Below are positions 44,493 through 55,314 of a stretch of 64,000 bases of DNA, piece after piece. The notes under the pieces are model-generated. The model saw only the letters and a program-made list of their open reading frames with translations. It was not told the origin of the DNA and did no database searches. The first letter of the stretch is position 1. The number at the start of each line of letters is the position of its first letter. The stretch lies in contig CAXKVR010000114.1 in the NCBI GenBank assembly GCA_964058845.1, positions 1 to 64,000 on the forward strand, written 5' to 3'. The translations under genes and the position numbers were made by a program. Source of the stretch: Carex sylvatica. Its lineage: Eukaryota > Streptophyta > Magnoliopsida > Poales > Cyperaceae.

Positions 44493-45102
44493 GTTGTGAG
44501 GTGGTCTAGCTAAAGACCTAAAACGAGCGCTTCTTGGGAGGCAACCCAAGCATTTTTAAAAAAAAATATTATTTTGTTTACTCATTTCTCTTATTATGAC
44601 TTTAGTTTCTGAATACTTAGTTTTATATTAGTTTAATTTGAATTTTTCATTTTGTAGTTGTGTTTAAATTTTGATCAGACAGGAGCAACAATCAATTCAG
44701 GGGATTGGTACGGCCCGTACTAAAAACCATACGGGCCGTATGGAAACCATTCGGCGCAGAATCTCAAAGGGCGCGACCTTCTCCCTTCGCACTCCTTCGG
44801 CTTAATTCGCGTCCCTTCGAATAGACCCTCTCCCCTTTTATACCAGTGCCCCACTGCTCCACCCTCGCGATTTCCTCCAGGCCGCACCACAAATACCTCG
44901 CCGCCGACACCCTTTTCTAATAAGACACCGACCCGTGCAAATTTTCAACAGCCGCCTCCGACCAAACCCTACCGGCCGCCTCTTTTCCCTCTGTGCACAC
45001 ACCACCCTACGGCCCGTACAAACTCCCTATCCGGCCCGTAGCGCCACACCATCCGACCCGCCCAAACCCTCGTACGGGCCGTATCACTTTTCACTGACAG
45101 CT
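44493..45102 (+). other. Athila region between pol and the third ORF
   Basis: The region opens with GCGCTTCTTGGGAGGCAACCC at 44528, a stretch conserved after pol in Athila-type elements. It then has an AT-rich part and dyads at 44714/44735, 45013/45035 and 45078. It probably carries the leader or acceptor for expression of the third ORF. The frame is open from 44935 but lacks an ATG before 45103. Confidence 0.75.
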
Positions 45103-46437
45103 ATGTCTGGTGAGCGCCGTCAAAAGCGTCGCCAAGACCACCCACCCACACCACCCCGTCATCCATCCCCAGAGCCCTATGACTCCGGCCCTGAGCGGAC
45201 TTCATCTGGCGAGTACACCGATCGGGCCGACCGCTTCGCGGCAAGGTATTTCGAAATGCCTACTCGTCGGATGTACAAGAATTTCCTCTCTTTACAAAAG
45301 AAGGTCTTCGAGAACACTGCCACAGTCCACCTCGACACACTCCATAGTTTTGGAGTGGAGGATGATTTCATTCTTCTTACCGCTGGGATTGGGATTACCA
45401 TGGATTTCTTGAAAATCAACCACCCCGCCTACGAGATGGATACCAAAGAATTCCTCTCCTCTCTCGAGCTCAAGATGGACGACCAGGATGTCCTCTTTAT
45501 CAAATTCCGGCTCTGCAATCAAACCCATCGCGTCCATCTCTCTTCTCTACGCGAGTGGTTCGGTTTCTGTCGCGAGCCCACTACTGACACTCTGAGTTTC
45601 CGCGAGGGGTGGGATCGCGATACTTTCTGGGGCATGATCACCGGCTGCCCTCGCTCAACCAATGCCTCCTACCGCGCCCGCTACATCCCTCACCCTGTTC
45701 TTCGTATCATCCAGCGCGCCCTTGCTTCTACCATCTTCGCGCGCGGTGAGACTCAGAACCGCGCCAACTCCATCGACCTCATGCTCATGGACAACATGCT
45801 CCGTGCCGACACTGAGTATCCCGATTTGGCCCTTCTCATGGTCCAACACTGGCTTGGGCAGCAGGCCAACACCAAACCGGGTGGCAAGATAAAAATTGGA
45901 GCATACGTAGAGGTCATCAAGCGACAACTTGGTTTGGGGGCGTATCCCGGCCGCGGCGAATGTCCAGGCCCCACTCGTATGGACCCCGAGAGCTTCCGCC
46001 AGGCCCTCTTCATTAACATCTCCCGCGGCCCCGCCGGTCATTCTGACTACTACGACTGGCGCTTCGTCGACGGCACTTCACGCCGCCTTCCATTTGGACC
46101 GTCCGTCTCCGTGATGGATCCCTCCACCTGGTTGGTCTCTGCGACTCCGCCTCCTACCTCTGACATTCCCAGTACCTCCTCCCAGCCACCCACATCTGAG
46201 TACTACCGCCCTTGCCCACCTGACCCCTCTCTTCGGGATCTCTACTCTCTCATGACTGACATCCGAGCCACTCAGCTGCAGCAGGACCGCGACATCACAG
46301 CCATCCAGCAGCAGACCGCTACTCACACCACTCGCCTGGATGAGATTAGTGGGTACATGGCTGACTATGCCGAGCGCCTGGGTGACATCGAGGACCAGTT
46401 TCGCGACTGGCGCTTCGACCCCTCTTCTGACTACTGA
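45103..46437 (+). CDS. Athila third ORF (env-position protein, 444 aa)
   Basis: This is the ORF downstream of pol in the place of env and resembles the ATHILA ORF-1 family of plant retrotransposons. ATG 45103 (MSGERRQKRRQDHP) is chosen as the first Met; the longer open frame upstream has no ATG. Its first residues are basic and Pro-rich. The core has RMYKNFLSLQKKVFENTATVH, FGVEDDFILLTAGIG and LREWFGF. The C-terminus has a coiled-coil-like stretch (LQQDRDITAIQQQTATHTTRLDEI). I see no signal peptide or clear membrane segment, so a true envelope function is doubtful. The reading frame is intact and noticeably more GC-rich than its surroundings. Confidence 0.85.
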   Translation: MSGERRQKRRQDHPPTPPRHPSPEPYDSGPERTSSGEYTDRADRFAARYFEMPTRRMYKNFLSLQKKVFENTATVHLDTLHSFGVEDDFILLTAGIGITMDFLKINHPAYEMDTKEFLSSLELKMDDQDVLFIKFRLCNQTHRVHLSSLREWFGFCREPTTDTLSFREGWDRDTFWGMITGCPRSTNASYRARYIPHPVLRIIQRALASTIFARGETQNRANSIDLMLMDNMLRADTEYPDLALLMVQHWLGQQANTKPGGKIKIGAYVEVIKRQLGLGAYPGRGECPGPTRMDPESFRQALFINISRGPAGHSDYYDWRFVDGTSRRLPFGPSVSVMDPSTWLVSATPPPTSDIPSTSSQPPTSEYYRPCPPDPSLRDLYSLMTDIRATQLQQDRDITAIQQQTATHTTRLDEISGYMADYAERLGDIEDQFRDWRFDPSSDY

Positions 46438-47397
46438 TCAGGTTTCTTTCTCCCTACCCTAGCTTATTTATTTTTCCCATTACATATCCTGAAGCATTGA
46501 GGACAATGCTCGGACTAAGCTTGGGGGGGTGATTAGTTATTTTCTTTATTTTGCATTTAGTTTGTCTTAGTTTGTTTTTATGTTTGCATGTTTTGAGGAT
46601 TAAATCTGTGTGAATTGCGTGAATTAGGGTTCAATTTGAAAAATTTTGGTTGTGAAATGGTTGAATTAGGGAAATTGGAAATAACCACACGTTTGGTTGA
46701 AAGAACTGTATACGATAGTCTGTTTTGAGACTTTGTAGAATTGAATTGAATTGTGTCAAGAAAGCATTTGAAATTGGATTATGCCTTGTAAAAATAGAAA
46801 AATGGGATTTCAAAGCAATAGAAAGATTTGGACATCCATTGGTATGAATGAATATTATTGGATGTGTGTATTCATGATGTATACAAAGGGAAAAGATGGA
46901 GAATATAAGAGTACTGGCAATAAGCCATATTGGGCGCCTTTGAGCTCGTCTCCCATACGGGCCGTACCCAAATCATACGGACCGTACATCTAAAAAAATG
47001 GTGCCTTTACATACATCAACACACGAAGTCCATGACTTTCTGACCTAAGCTTGTTCCAAGCTTGGGGGAATTCAAAGGAAAACGAATCACCACAAATGAG
47101 GGCATAAATTTGGTAAAAGAATGAACTATTGATGCGTTTGATTGCTTAGTTCTTACAAATAACAATTCATTCTTGAAGTTAGGGTTTGATCAATTGAATT
47201 GTGGGGTGAATTAAAGTTGACCAAAGGAAACCAAGTTACTATCCAAAATGACTCTAATGGATTTCTAACGAACGCAAGATCATGCACATTTTTCCTCTTA
47301 GTAGATTAACTTGCATTTAGGTAAGTCCAACAACCTAAACCACACCTAAGTTAGAATTTTTGCTTGAGGACAAGCAAAGTTCAAGCTTGGGGGAATT
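46438..47397 (+). other. Athila 3' untranslated region with repeated polypurine tracts
   Basis: AAGCTTGGGGG-type tracts occur at 46517-46530, 47058-47069 and 47383-47397, the last directly before the 3' LTR. GAGGACAA precedes the first and last. A dyad pair lies at 46961/46981. No coding region. Confidence 0.75.
47383..47397 (+). other. Athila polypurine tract
   Basis: AAGCTTGGGGGAATT abuts the 3' LTR start (TGATATC at 47398), the position required for plus-strand priming. Confidence 0.88.
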
Positions 47398-48865
47398 TGA
47401 TATCTCCATATTATATCTAATTTATGGCCCTAATTTACAATGAAACCTGTGCTTTAAAGCCTATGAATGTGGACTTTTTACTTATATTTCGATGAAATGT
47501 GGTACTGCTATGCTTTGTTTGGTATTTTGCAGGAAAAAGGGCGAAAAACTGGTTCTGACAACTTTTCATACGGCCCGTACGATATTCTGTACAGGCCGTA
47601 CAAGAACTGCCCAACCACACAGAAGGATCCACAACAGAGGCACAAAGTCTCCAAGTCAAAGCCCAGGCGTACGGGCCGTACGGGATCCTGTACGGGCCGT
47701 ACAACGCTGATTCGGAAAATCCAGCTGGAATCTGAATTGAGCACGATTTGAGGAGCCGAAAAGGAAACCCCTGGAGGCGTGATCTGGGGCATTAAAGGAG
47801 ATATTCCACAGCAGGAAAGGGAATTAATAGCAAATCAATCAATAACTTTCCATCATTCAATTCAATCATTGCTTTTTGCTAGGTTTTGGACAAGAGGAAA
47901 AGAGGAGGAGAAGGGAAGAACGCAAGTTTTGAACGGATCTTCAGATTTTCCACTGTTTTATCATGAACTCTTTTAATTCTTGTTATTTGTGTTATCTTAT
48001 GAACATGAGTAGCTAATTTACTTAGTTTCTAGGGGTAAGATGTAGTTTCTAGTTTAGCTTTGCTTGTATGCTACTTGGATTTTGTGTTGAACGCTTTGCT
48101 TTTACTTTGTTATGTAGTATTTTTATTGCTCTATTTGTGCTTGCTTGAATCTGATTAGTCATCCCGTTAGATGAATGCGCACATCTAAGTGTTAGGAGCC
48201 AAGTCTATGAAATTCATTCCAACCGAATAAAGTATATGAAGTAGGGTTAAACCAAGGAGTACCCGAAAGGCGAAACTTTCCTTGAGGCGAAAGTCCTTGG
48301 ACACTTTTAGTAAACTAACAAGTAACTTAGATAAATTAGGCCAAAATGCGAAAGTTGAGGTTTAACGCATCTAAGAGGGAAGTATTTGAGTCCGGTAATC
48401 GGGTATTAAGCCAAAATGCGAAAGTTGAGGTTAGGTATCTAGATCTGGTCAAAAGAAACCCTAAACACAGTATCAACACAGAAAACAGTAGCTGCAGCAT
48501 TAACTTGAGGTTCCATACGGACCGTACGGGAATCTGTACGGGCCGTATGCCTTGAGGCTAAACAGAAATGAAATCTGAACCCTGGAAACGCCTTTTTATC
48601 AATTGAAAACAACTTAAATTATCTTTTATTGTCTTTTAATCAGTAGAATTGTTAGAACCAAAACCAAACCAAATTTCTCTCACTTCTAGAGTGTTAAGTG
48701 ATTTTAGGATAAGTCTAGTGATTTTATTCCGTCCCTGTGGATCGATACCTGAGCATACTCAACGACAGGATAGTACACTTGCTATCTGAATTGACAGAGT
48801 ATAACAAAGGTTTAAAAAGTATAGCTTGCTATACTGAGACTTTTTGGCATATTCTCGTGCGATCA
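47398..48865 (+). repeat. Athila 3' LTR (1468 bp)
   Basis: This is a copy of 37082-38549 at +10316 with no difference seen by eye. It ends GCGATCA and is followed by the TSD GCCCC. Confidence 0.95.
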
Positions 48866-48974
48866 GCCCCCAACTAGTTTAACTTGTGTTATATATGATT
48901 TACTCTTAAATCACTAAATATTAAGGAAAATGTTCTTAGCCCCCCAACCCAAGCGCACCCTCAACTAGTTTAAC

Positions 48975-49905
48975 TGAAAACCTTCCAATTTTGTCTAACT
49001 TCTATTTTCAGCGCTAATATTAATGTTTCCAAAACTATATTTATAATCTTTTAAAATGTTATTTGCAAATTTTTAAACCTTTATCTGCAAGCATTTAAAA
49101 CCTAAATCTAGATAGTAATTTTTAAGTACTTTTGTTTTCAAGCTAAAATAAGAAAATACTTCTTTCACCCACTCTTTTTTTCTTTTCTCTGATCATTCTT
49201 ATTTATTTTCCGACGATCCATGATAAATTTTATAAATCTAAAAATATAAAAATTTTCTAGTCGATTTTCTCTTTCAAATGAGATCCACGAAAAAAAATAC
49301 TATTTAGTTATTTTCTAGTCATTGTTTTAATTTTCAAGCCATGAAGAAACACTTTAAATTCTGAAGTTTCTAATCCTTAGTCTATCAAATGTAACAAGCT
49401 AAAACAACACTGAAATCAAGATTTTAAACCTCTAATGTCTATCATTTAAACTATTACGTTCAAAAGTTTAAATCTCAAATCTAACAAGATAAAACAACAC
49501 TACAATCAATATTTTAAACCTATAGTATCACACGTTTAAAGTAGTACACTCAAGTATTTAAAACATTGCAAACAAGTTTATAAATTTCATTGTTTTTTCG
49601 TAAAATATTACATTTGTTGAGTAGAAAATATTCATATTTTAGATTCGCAAAATTAGTCACGGATCTTCGAAAAAATGAACGAGAATGATCAAAGAGAAAA
49701 AAAATAGTGGGTGAAAAAAATATTTACTTTTGTGGTTTGAAGACAAAAGTAGTTACGAGTTAAAAGAACCCAGATTTCGTATTTAACTGCTTCCAAATAG
49801 TGGTTTAAAAGTTTTCAAGTAGTATTTTAAAATATTATAAACAGAATTTTATAAGTTTGAATTTGAGTACTGAAAATAAAAGTAAGACATCAACTACTTA
49901 GAGGA
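48975..49905. mobile_element. Fold-back (palindromic) element, copy 2
   Basis: This is the diverged counterpart of 12180-13010 in the spacer before NLR-D. The arms at about 48975-49270 and 49640-49900 are complementary (TGTCTAACTT..., CACCCACT...). Internal indels differ from copy 1. Confidence 0.6.
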
Positions 49906-50459
49906 CGCACTTGGAGATTTATTTGGAAAGCAAGTATTAAGCTCTAAATATTAACTACAAACACATTATGCAAGCATAAATCACTAAATATTAATTATGA
50001 ACACATTATATATGTCCATGAATAATCATGCATATTTCTCAAGTTCATTTTATTGAGCATCTCAAGAGACATCAAAATCATCAAAATTGTTGTAATTATA
50101 TGATATTTATAAACGCAAGAGGCAAGCGCTTTAGATTGGATTTAATAATGTATTGGAATTTCAATTTGAGTGTTAACGGTGAAAATAATATTATGAACTA
50201 TTAAGCGATAGTGGCTCCCGATTAATAAAAAAGAAATCCAAGGCAAATATTTTTAATTGCTGGAGGCAATTTTGTCCAGGCTCTTTATGAATTGATGTAA
50301 GTCATGTTATTTACAAGCTTTAATTTTATTTTATTTTAAGTCTAAACTATATATAAAACTTAAATTTGTATATTGTCCTTGTTTAACGCAATGTATGCTT
50401 CACACTTGTAAACAAGAGTAGGAGATCAAATTATTCTGCAATTGTTGCACTCTAAAAGA
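49906..50459. other. Spacer module (NLR-D side)
   Basis: This matches 13010-14060 but lacks the Mutator-type MITE found there (empty site near 50272, GGCAATTTTGTCCAGG). It contains the recurring block around GCGCTTTAGATTGGATTT and CATGTTATTTACAAGC. No ORF. Confidence 0.65.
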
Positions 50460-51065
50460 AGTGAGATTCTTCAATTACCCATGTCTCGTCTACCTTTAAT
50501 TTGTAATTTACTGAACCATTGCCATACCGTAGCATCGTACCAGTTGTGTCTCCAGTATGTGCAATATTTATCCCATTTATATTCCTGAAAAAAAAAATAT
50601 ACTGCTGGTTAATCACCATAACCTTAGATTCACATAGTTTTAATAAAAATATGATCAATGAAGTCGTTTCTTCAGTGTATGTGTCAGTTTTAATAAAGAA
50701 ATATGATCAATGACTCTAACAAGTAGCACGTGTGTGTGTGTTTGTGTCAGTTTGGGTACACCACTATTGCCGAATATGTGTGTGTCAGTGTGCGTACCTA
50801 AAATCACTAATAATAGACTCCAAATGGGTACACCACTATTGTTGCCATCACGAGAGGAGCCGAGCCTGGTAGGGTTCTTCATGCAGAGAAACTTGGAGTA
50901 CTTGAGCTGTTAGAGGAGCCCGGTGTGCTGGCTGAAGCAGCCCCAGATGGTGTGATGTATTCCTCCTTGCTGATCATCTTCTCTCTGATGCACACCGCAT
51001 CAGAAAATATATTGGCCATAGCTCGCGGGTCCAATCCCTGCACGACCGCTTGAAACAAGGAGTTA
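50460..51065 (-). pseudogene. DUF620 family gene fragment (copy 2)
   Basis: Two exon-like pieces lie in the right order on the minus strand. 51060-50900 encodes QAVVQGLDPRAMANIFSD and AVCIREKMISKEEY, the QGLDP...ANLF...AVCIGEK signature of plant DUF620 proteins. 50605-50475, after a TTTTTTTTCAG acceptor, encodes INGINIAHTG, LRYGNGS and DETWVIEE, matching the later NIAH...FRYG...EETWTIEE part. The intervening domain and both ends of the gene are missing. GT-rich microsatellite sequence (50733-50800) lies between. It is a pseudogene; a decayed copy is at 14060-14290. Confidence 0.75.
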
Positions 51066-51411
51066 GTTATAATTAATTGAAGGACTCTTAATCACAAGGA
51101 CTTAATTCATAGAGCCGGCCCAGTAAATAATAATCTGAGAGGAACAGGTGGGCTCTTCCATGCTACAATAGTGGTGGAAAACTAAGCGGTGGAAAACTAA
51201 GCACGTTGATTACATGCTACAATATGCCAATTTAGAGTAATTTAGAATAATTTAGTTTGAATTTAGATTGAAGTAGTACAAATTTAATGTAGGGTATTTT
51301 AGGATTTGATTATAATGTAGTTTAGTTTTAATTTACTATAATTTATGTTTGTTTACTGTAATCAGGTATTATAATATTTTATTCTGGATTATTTTGACTA
51401 ATTAATTAATT

Positions 51412-51813
51412 AGTGAGTCTATGATACTATGCATATCACGGGTTGATCCGTAATACGATTCAATATTTTCGTTTTCAAAATCATAACCGACAATCCGAAC
51501 CGTTCAACACATTCTCCATATAAATATGTACTTGTAGACCAAATTTTATATTTTTTAAAATTTTTTTACTACTTTTTAAGATAGGTAGAAAATCACTTGA
51601 TCTGAAAATTCTGGACTATCCAAAAATAATGATTTTCTACGTATCTTAAAAAATAATAAAAAAATTCTAAAAAATATAAAATTTGATCTGCAAGTACATA
51701 TTTATATGGAGAATATGTTAAACGGTTCGGATCGTTCGTTATGATTTTGAAAATGAAAATATTGAATCGTATTACAGACCAAATCGTAATATGCATAGTA
51801 CCATAGGCTCACT
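51412..51813. mobile_element. 402-bp palindromic MITE
   Basis: The ends AGTGAGTCTATGATACTATG and CATAGTACCATAGGCTCACT are inverted. Complementarity runs through most of the element (about 180 bp per arm) with an asymmetric centre near 51600. The equivalent spacer position near 14650 lacks it. Flanks are TTAATTAA-like, so the TSD is ambiguous. Confidence 0.75.
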
Positions 51814-53243
51814 CTTAATTAATTTATATTTCTAAATGTGATGTTTGATTTGTTGTATTCATTATTCATGATGATTACAAGTTAATACGCATCGCACTGT
51901 CATAAAGTATAATGGAAAGGTAGATGCCGCTCTGAATAAGCTGGGTCTCTACCAGGTTGCCATAATTATTCAACGATCAAAATAAAATGAAAATTGAACG
52001 TATTAAAATTATATTACTTATAAATATATTTTTTTACCGCTTGATTTTTGTAATAAATAAATTTATAAATTTATAAATTTGACATGTAAAGATATGACTC
52101 GTGACATCGATAGGTTTTAATAGTTTGAATTCGACATTTGAAATCATTTTGATAGATTTTAAGGTTGTGCTCACTAAGTCTTTGGTGAGCTTAAGAACAT
52201 CCTAGATCTACTCACAATTATATGTATATTTATAAAAGCAAAAATCAAGCAGTTCAGAACAAATTTAATATACTAGTAATATTATTTGGAACTTAAACTT
52301 TAGTTATTAGCTAGCGGTGAAAAAAAAAACATTTTGTCAGTAGTCTACGAATGAGAAAAAAGAAAAAACAAAACGAAGGAAGATCATTTTGATTGCTGAA
52401 GGCAATTTTATCATGTCTCTTTATCAACAGACGTATGTCATGTTATTTACAAGCATTAATTTTATTATGTATATGCAAATTATATATAAATTTTACATTT
52501 GTATATAGTTCGTGCGTGCTTAAGACAAAGTATGTTACATTTTTTGCACTCTAAAAAAAATTATTTAGCTTCGTATTAAAAGCAATTTTTTTTTAACTGT
52601 GGATTTAACAAATTTAATTTCTTCATATACCAAAATAAATTATTTTAGATATATAATAATACAAAAATTCAGCGTTTCTCTTGTGATGGGTCAACCAATC
52701 ACCCACTATACTAGTTATGTCTCAGCAAAACAACGATAAAGGAGAGCTTAAAGTATATAAATATAAAGCAACGATAAGGGTGCGCTTCCCACTGTCTTCA
52801 ACTTTTTCCTTTATGGATGTTGTCGCTGAGTAAAAATAAAAATATGTAAGCCACAATTTCGACAATGGAGAAGTTGAAAACATGCGTACAGATTCAAATT
52901 GCTAATATTATACTCAGATTATTTGATAGATTATGATTCAGATATAAAGAATGTTGCTCTCTTTACTCACTTCTCATGATTTTCACAACTCATATCTAAA
53001 GAACAGAGCAAATGTAGAGTCCACACACTTGTTACCGAAATTATTATTAATATCCAAAAAATTAAAAATCTGCACCCATTTCCAGGATTTTTTCTTGTGG
53101 ATAATAAATTAATAATTCAAAAGTAAAGAGACGATAATAAATGTGTCTTTTGTAGTAGTGAATTTAGGATTCTTTTCATGAATGATCCGTCTTTGTTGCA
53201 TCTTGAGGGAGAGCACTACAGATCATCACAAATCTCATATCAA
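51814..53243. other. Spacer module upstream of NLR-D
   Basis: This is similar to 14660-16100. It holds the paired motif CAACGATAAAGGAGAGCTTA and CAACGATAAGGGTGCGCTTC near 52731-52790. Nothing coding. Confidence 0.65.
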
Positions 53244-53253
53244 GTATTATTAC

Positions 53254-53466
53254 AACAACAACAAATTAAGACTTTAGTTCCAAATGAGTTGGAGTAGGCT
53301 AGAAATAAAACTCAAATCGGAGCGGAGTTCGTGAGGATTTCAATTTTATAGAAAAAAAAAACTGTATTTTACGTTGGCTTGTCAGGTCTATCACAGCTCT
53401 CCTTTTTTCCTGACATGGCACAAGCTATGTACAAATTAACTACATCGGCCGCATGAGTTCAATCAG
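53254..53466. mobile_element. Short retroposon-like insertion (213 bp)
   Basis: The insertion is flanked by a 10-bp direct repeat GTATTATTAC (53244-53253, 53467-53476). It contains AACAACAACAA followed by AGTTCCAAATGAGTTGGAG. Read on the minus strand it would end in a GTT-rich tail, as some SINEs do. No tRNA promoter boxes were identified, so the class is uncertain. Confidence 0.45.
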
Positions 53467-53476
53467 GTATTATTAC

Positions 53477-54274
53477 TAATAAAATATTTTTCTGGTGGAT
53501 TATTTTGATTAATTAAATGTTTTAATTTCTAAACATGGTGTTTAATTTATTGCAGCCAAATGCGATATTGTTAATTTCAAGTTAATACGCATTCCACTGT
53601 CATGAAGTATGTCATAAAATACAAAAACATTATTTCCTTGTGAAACAATGCTATAAGGAGAAAAAATAAATGAAAATAATTGAAACAAGATATAGCAGTA
53701 TATATCTCCGGCACTACCACATGGCCACGGAATATATAAAGGAGGAAAATAAAGAAAAAGCTTCAAACTTAAGATGTAAGGAAACGGTGACGTTATAAAG
53801 TAATGTAATATAGACGCAATCTTTTATTTACATAAATTATATAAAAATAATATAGAATATTAGATGAATTGTGGTGGAATTTTAAGTAAAGGATATGCAC
53901 CATGCGGTTCGAATCCTTTGGGTTTGCACGCAGGTCCGAGTGGCCTGCAGCTATTAGCTATGTCTTGGTAAAATATATTTTTTCTAAAGCTCATGTTAAA
54001 TCTATTTATTTTGTAATTAAAAAAAGCTTGGGGTGGTTTCTTAGAAACAGCAAAGACATATTGATCCCACTGCACCGAAAGTAATTAATCCACTATCATA
54101 AAAATAAAATAAAAAACATTGACTATTGTCAAGTATTGTGCGTGCCACTTCCAAGAGCTCACCTTACTTTCCCCTCAGATCGTTCTTTCCTCTGTTGCTC
54201 TTTACTAATTTCTCATTCTCACCACTCAGATCTAAGGTTCTTTTCCTTCTTTCCATAGAGATCGACACAGTGAA
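53477..54274 (+). other. 5' flank of NLR-D
   Basis: This is colinear with 17030-17910 before NLR-B, including ACTTTCCCCTCAGATCG near 54166 and the CCTTCTTTCCATAGAGATC leader. It probably contains the NLR-D promoter. No other gene. Confidence 0.6.
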
Positions 54275-55314
54275 ATGGCAGGGTATTTCATAACCCCTCT
54301 GCTCTCTCTAGCCATCAATTTGCTCCCCTCAATTATAGCCTCTGCACAAGCTCCTTCTTCATCTTCATCAAATTCAAATAATTCAGAAAAGGAGCGTGCT
54401 CGTGTTGCGGAGGAGGATTTGGAGAGGCTAATGCGAACTCTGGAGCGAATCAAGGCTACGCTATATGATGCTGAAGAAAGGGATATCAGAGACTGCTCTG
54501 TCAAGCTGTGGCTCAAGGAGCTAAAGAAGGTCGCTTATGATGCCGAGGATGTGCTTGGTGAGTTCCAGGTCACACGTGACCAAATACAGGCAAGAAAGGA
54601 TTCTGAGGCTTCCAGTTCTCACAAGGGACAGCAGATAGAGGTTAGTACCTTGTGCATAAATAAAAATTAAAAGGATCTTACCTGTGACAGTGTAACTAAA
54701 TGCAATTTTTTTTTTCTTTTAGCTGGATTGGTATCCACTGTAGTGGTCACTTGTTTTATAATACGCTTTTTAAATCTAACATCAGAGTGTCAATTGATCT
54801 CTTGAATATCATTTTTAATTATAAAATTACAAAGTTTGACATAGTTATCTAATAAATTTCTTTTCGAACAGTACATATATTGTTCCAATCTAATGAACTT
54901 GTACGTGTAACTTATTTCCGTACACATTTGATTATTTATTAAAAAGTCGGAGGTCAATTTGCAAAAGGATGGAGCAGTCACTCACATTGTAGGCGCCTTG
55001 ATCCCTTAATTATCATTTTCAGTTAACAAATTATGAAATTTAGCATTCTAATTCATTTTTTTTAATAGTGCATTGTACCAATTTCTGATGGCATTGTTGA
55101 TCGGCTTAACAAAATAAGAAGTCGATTTGATGAAATTGCAAAGGACCGTGACGCTCTTCAATTAAGGGAGAGTGACATTGGATTTTATAATGAGATTGAA
55201 AAATTGAAGAAACAAAACTCTCAAATTGTTGTATTAGCGGAGAAGATAATATTCTTTCTTGTTATAAATGTTGTTGTGATAATTAGTATTTTGATTGTAA
55301 TTATGTGCAAGTAG
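54275..55314 (+). CDS. NLR-D: CC domain fused to a coiled-coil/transmembrane tail (203 aa)
   Basis: Exon 1 is 54275-54640 (122 codons) and encodes the CC domain (MAGYFITPLLS, AYDAEDVLGEF). The phase-0 intron 54641-55068 has a GT donor and ends ATAG. Exon 2 from 55069 continues as NLR (CIVPISDG, RSRFDEIAKDRDALQLRESD) up to about 55182. It then switches, in frame, to an unrelated tail: a charged coiled coil (NEIEKLKKQNSQ) and about 20 hydrophobic residues (FFLVINVVVIISILIVIM) ending CK and TAG at 55312-55314. P-loop and LRR are absent. The tail resembles the coiled-coil plus membrane anchor of plant GRF-type zinc-finger proteins, a resemblance only. It may be a decoy or partner-type CC protein or a pseudogene; all frames are open and splice sites intact. 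Confidence 0.65.

Larger units (their letters stand above)
37251..48550. repeat. Dispersed array of paired TACGG-N-CCGTA dyads in the Athila element
   Basis: The odd palindrome TACGGNCCGTA (minor variants) has centres at 37258/37279, 37359/37380, 38205/38226, 38766/38786, 40305/40325, 40407/40427, 41332/41352, 41434/41454, 43096/43117/43138/43159, 44714/44735, 45013/45035/45078, 46961/46981, and the six 3' LTR equivalents (+10316). Spacing within pairs is 20-22 bp. About 33 sites in 11.8 kb lie in LTRs, UTRs and coding linkers. In protein they appear as HTxRT, VRTN or RPV stretches. Confidence 0.92.
37082..48865 (+). mobile_element. Ty3-gypsy Athila-type LTR retrotransposon (11.8 kb)
   Basis: The element is 11784 bp long. 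Its LTRs are 1468 bp each (TGATATCTCC...GTGCGATCA), offset by exactly 10316, with no difference seen by eye. It is flanked by the 5-bp duplication GCCCC (37077-37081, 48866-48870). It has a tRNA-Asp primer binding site, gag, pro-RT, RNase H-integrase, an Athila-type ORF after pol and a polypurine tract. The RT signature and the third ORF place it in Athila. One in-frame stop after gag and one frameshift in pol suggest that it may need a helper. Recent insertion is indicated by the LTRs. Confidence 0.96.

Noticed and set aside
44935..45102. Upstream extension of the Athila third ORF
   Set aside because: The frame is open but has no ATG before 45103 and consists of dyad-bearing leader sequence.
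50733..50800. GTGTGT-rich stretch as a functional element
   Set aside because: It is a simple microsatellite-like region between two DUF620 exon remnants, with no further structure.
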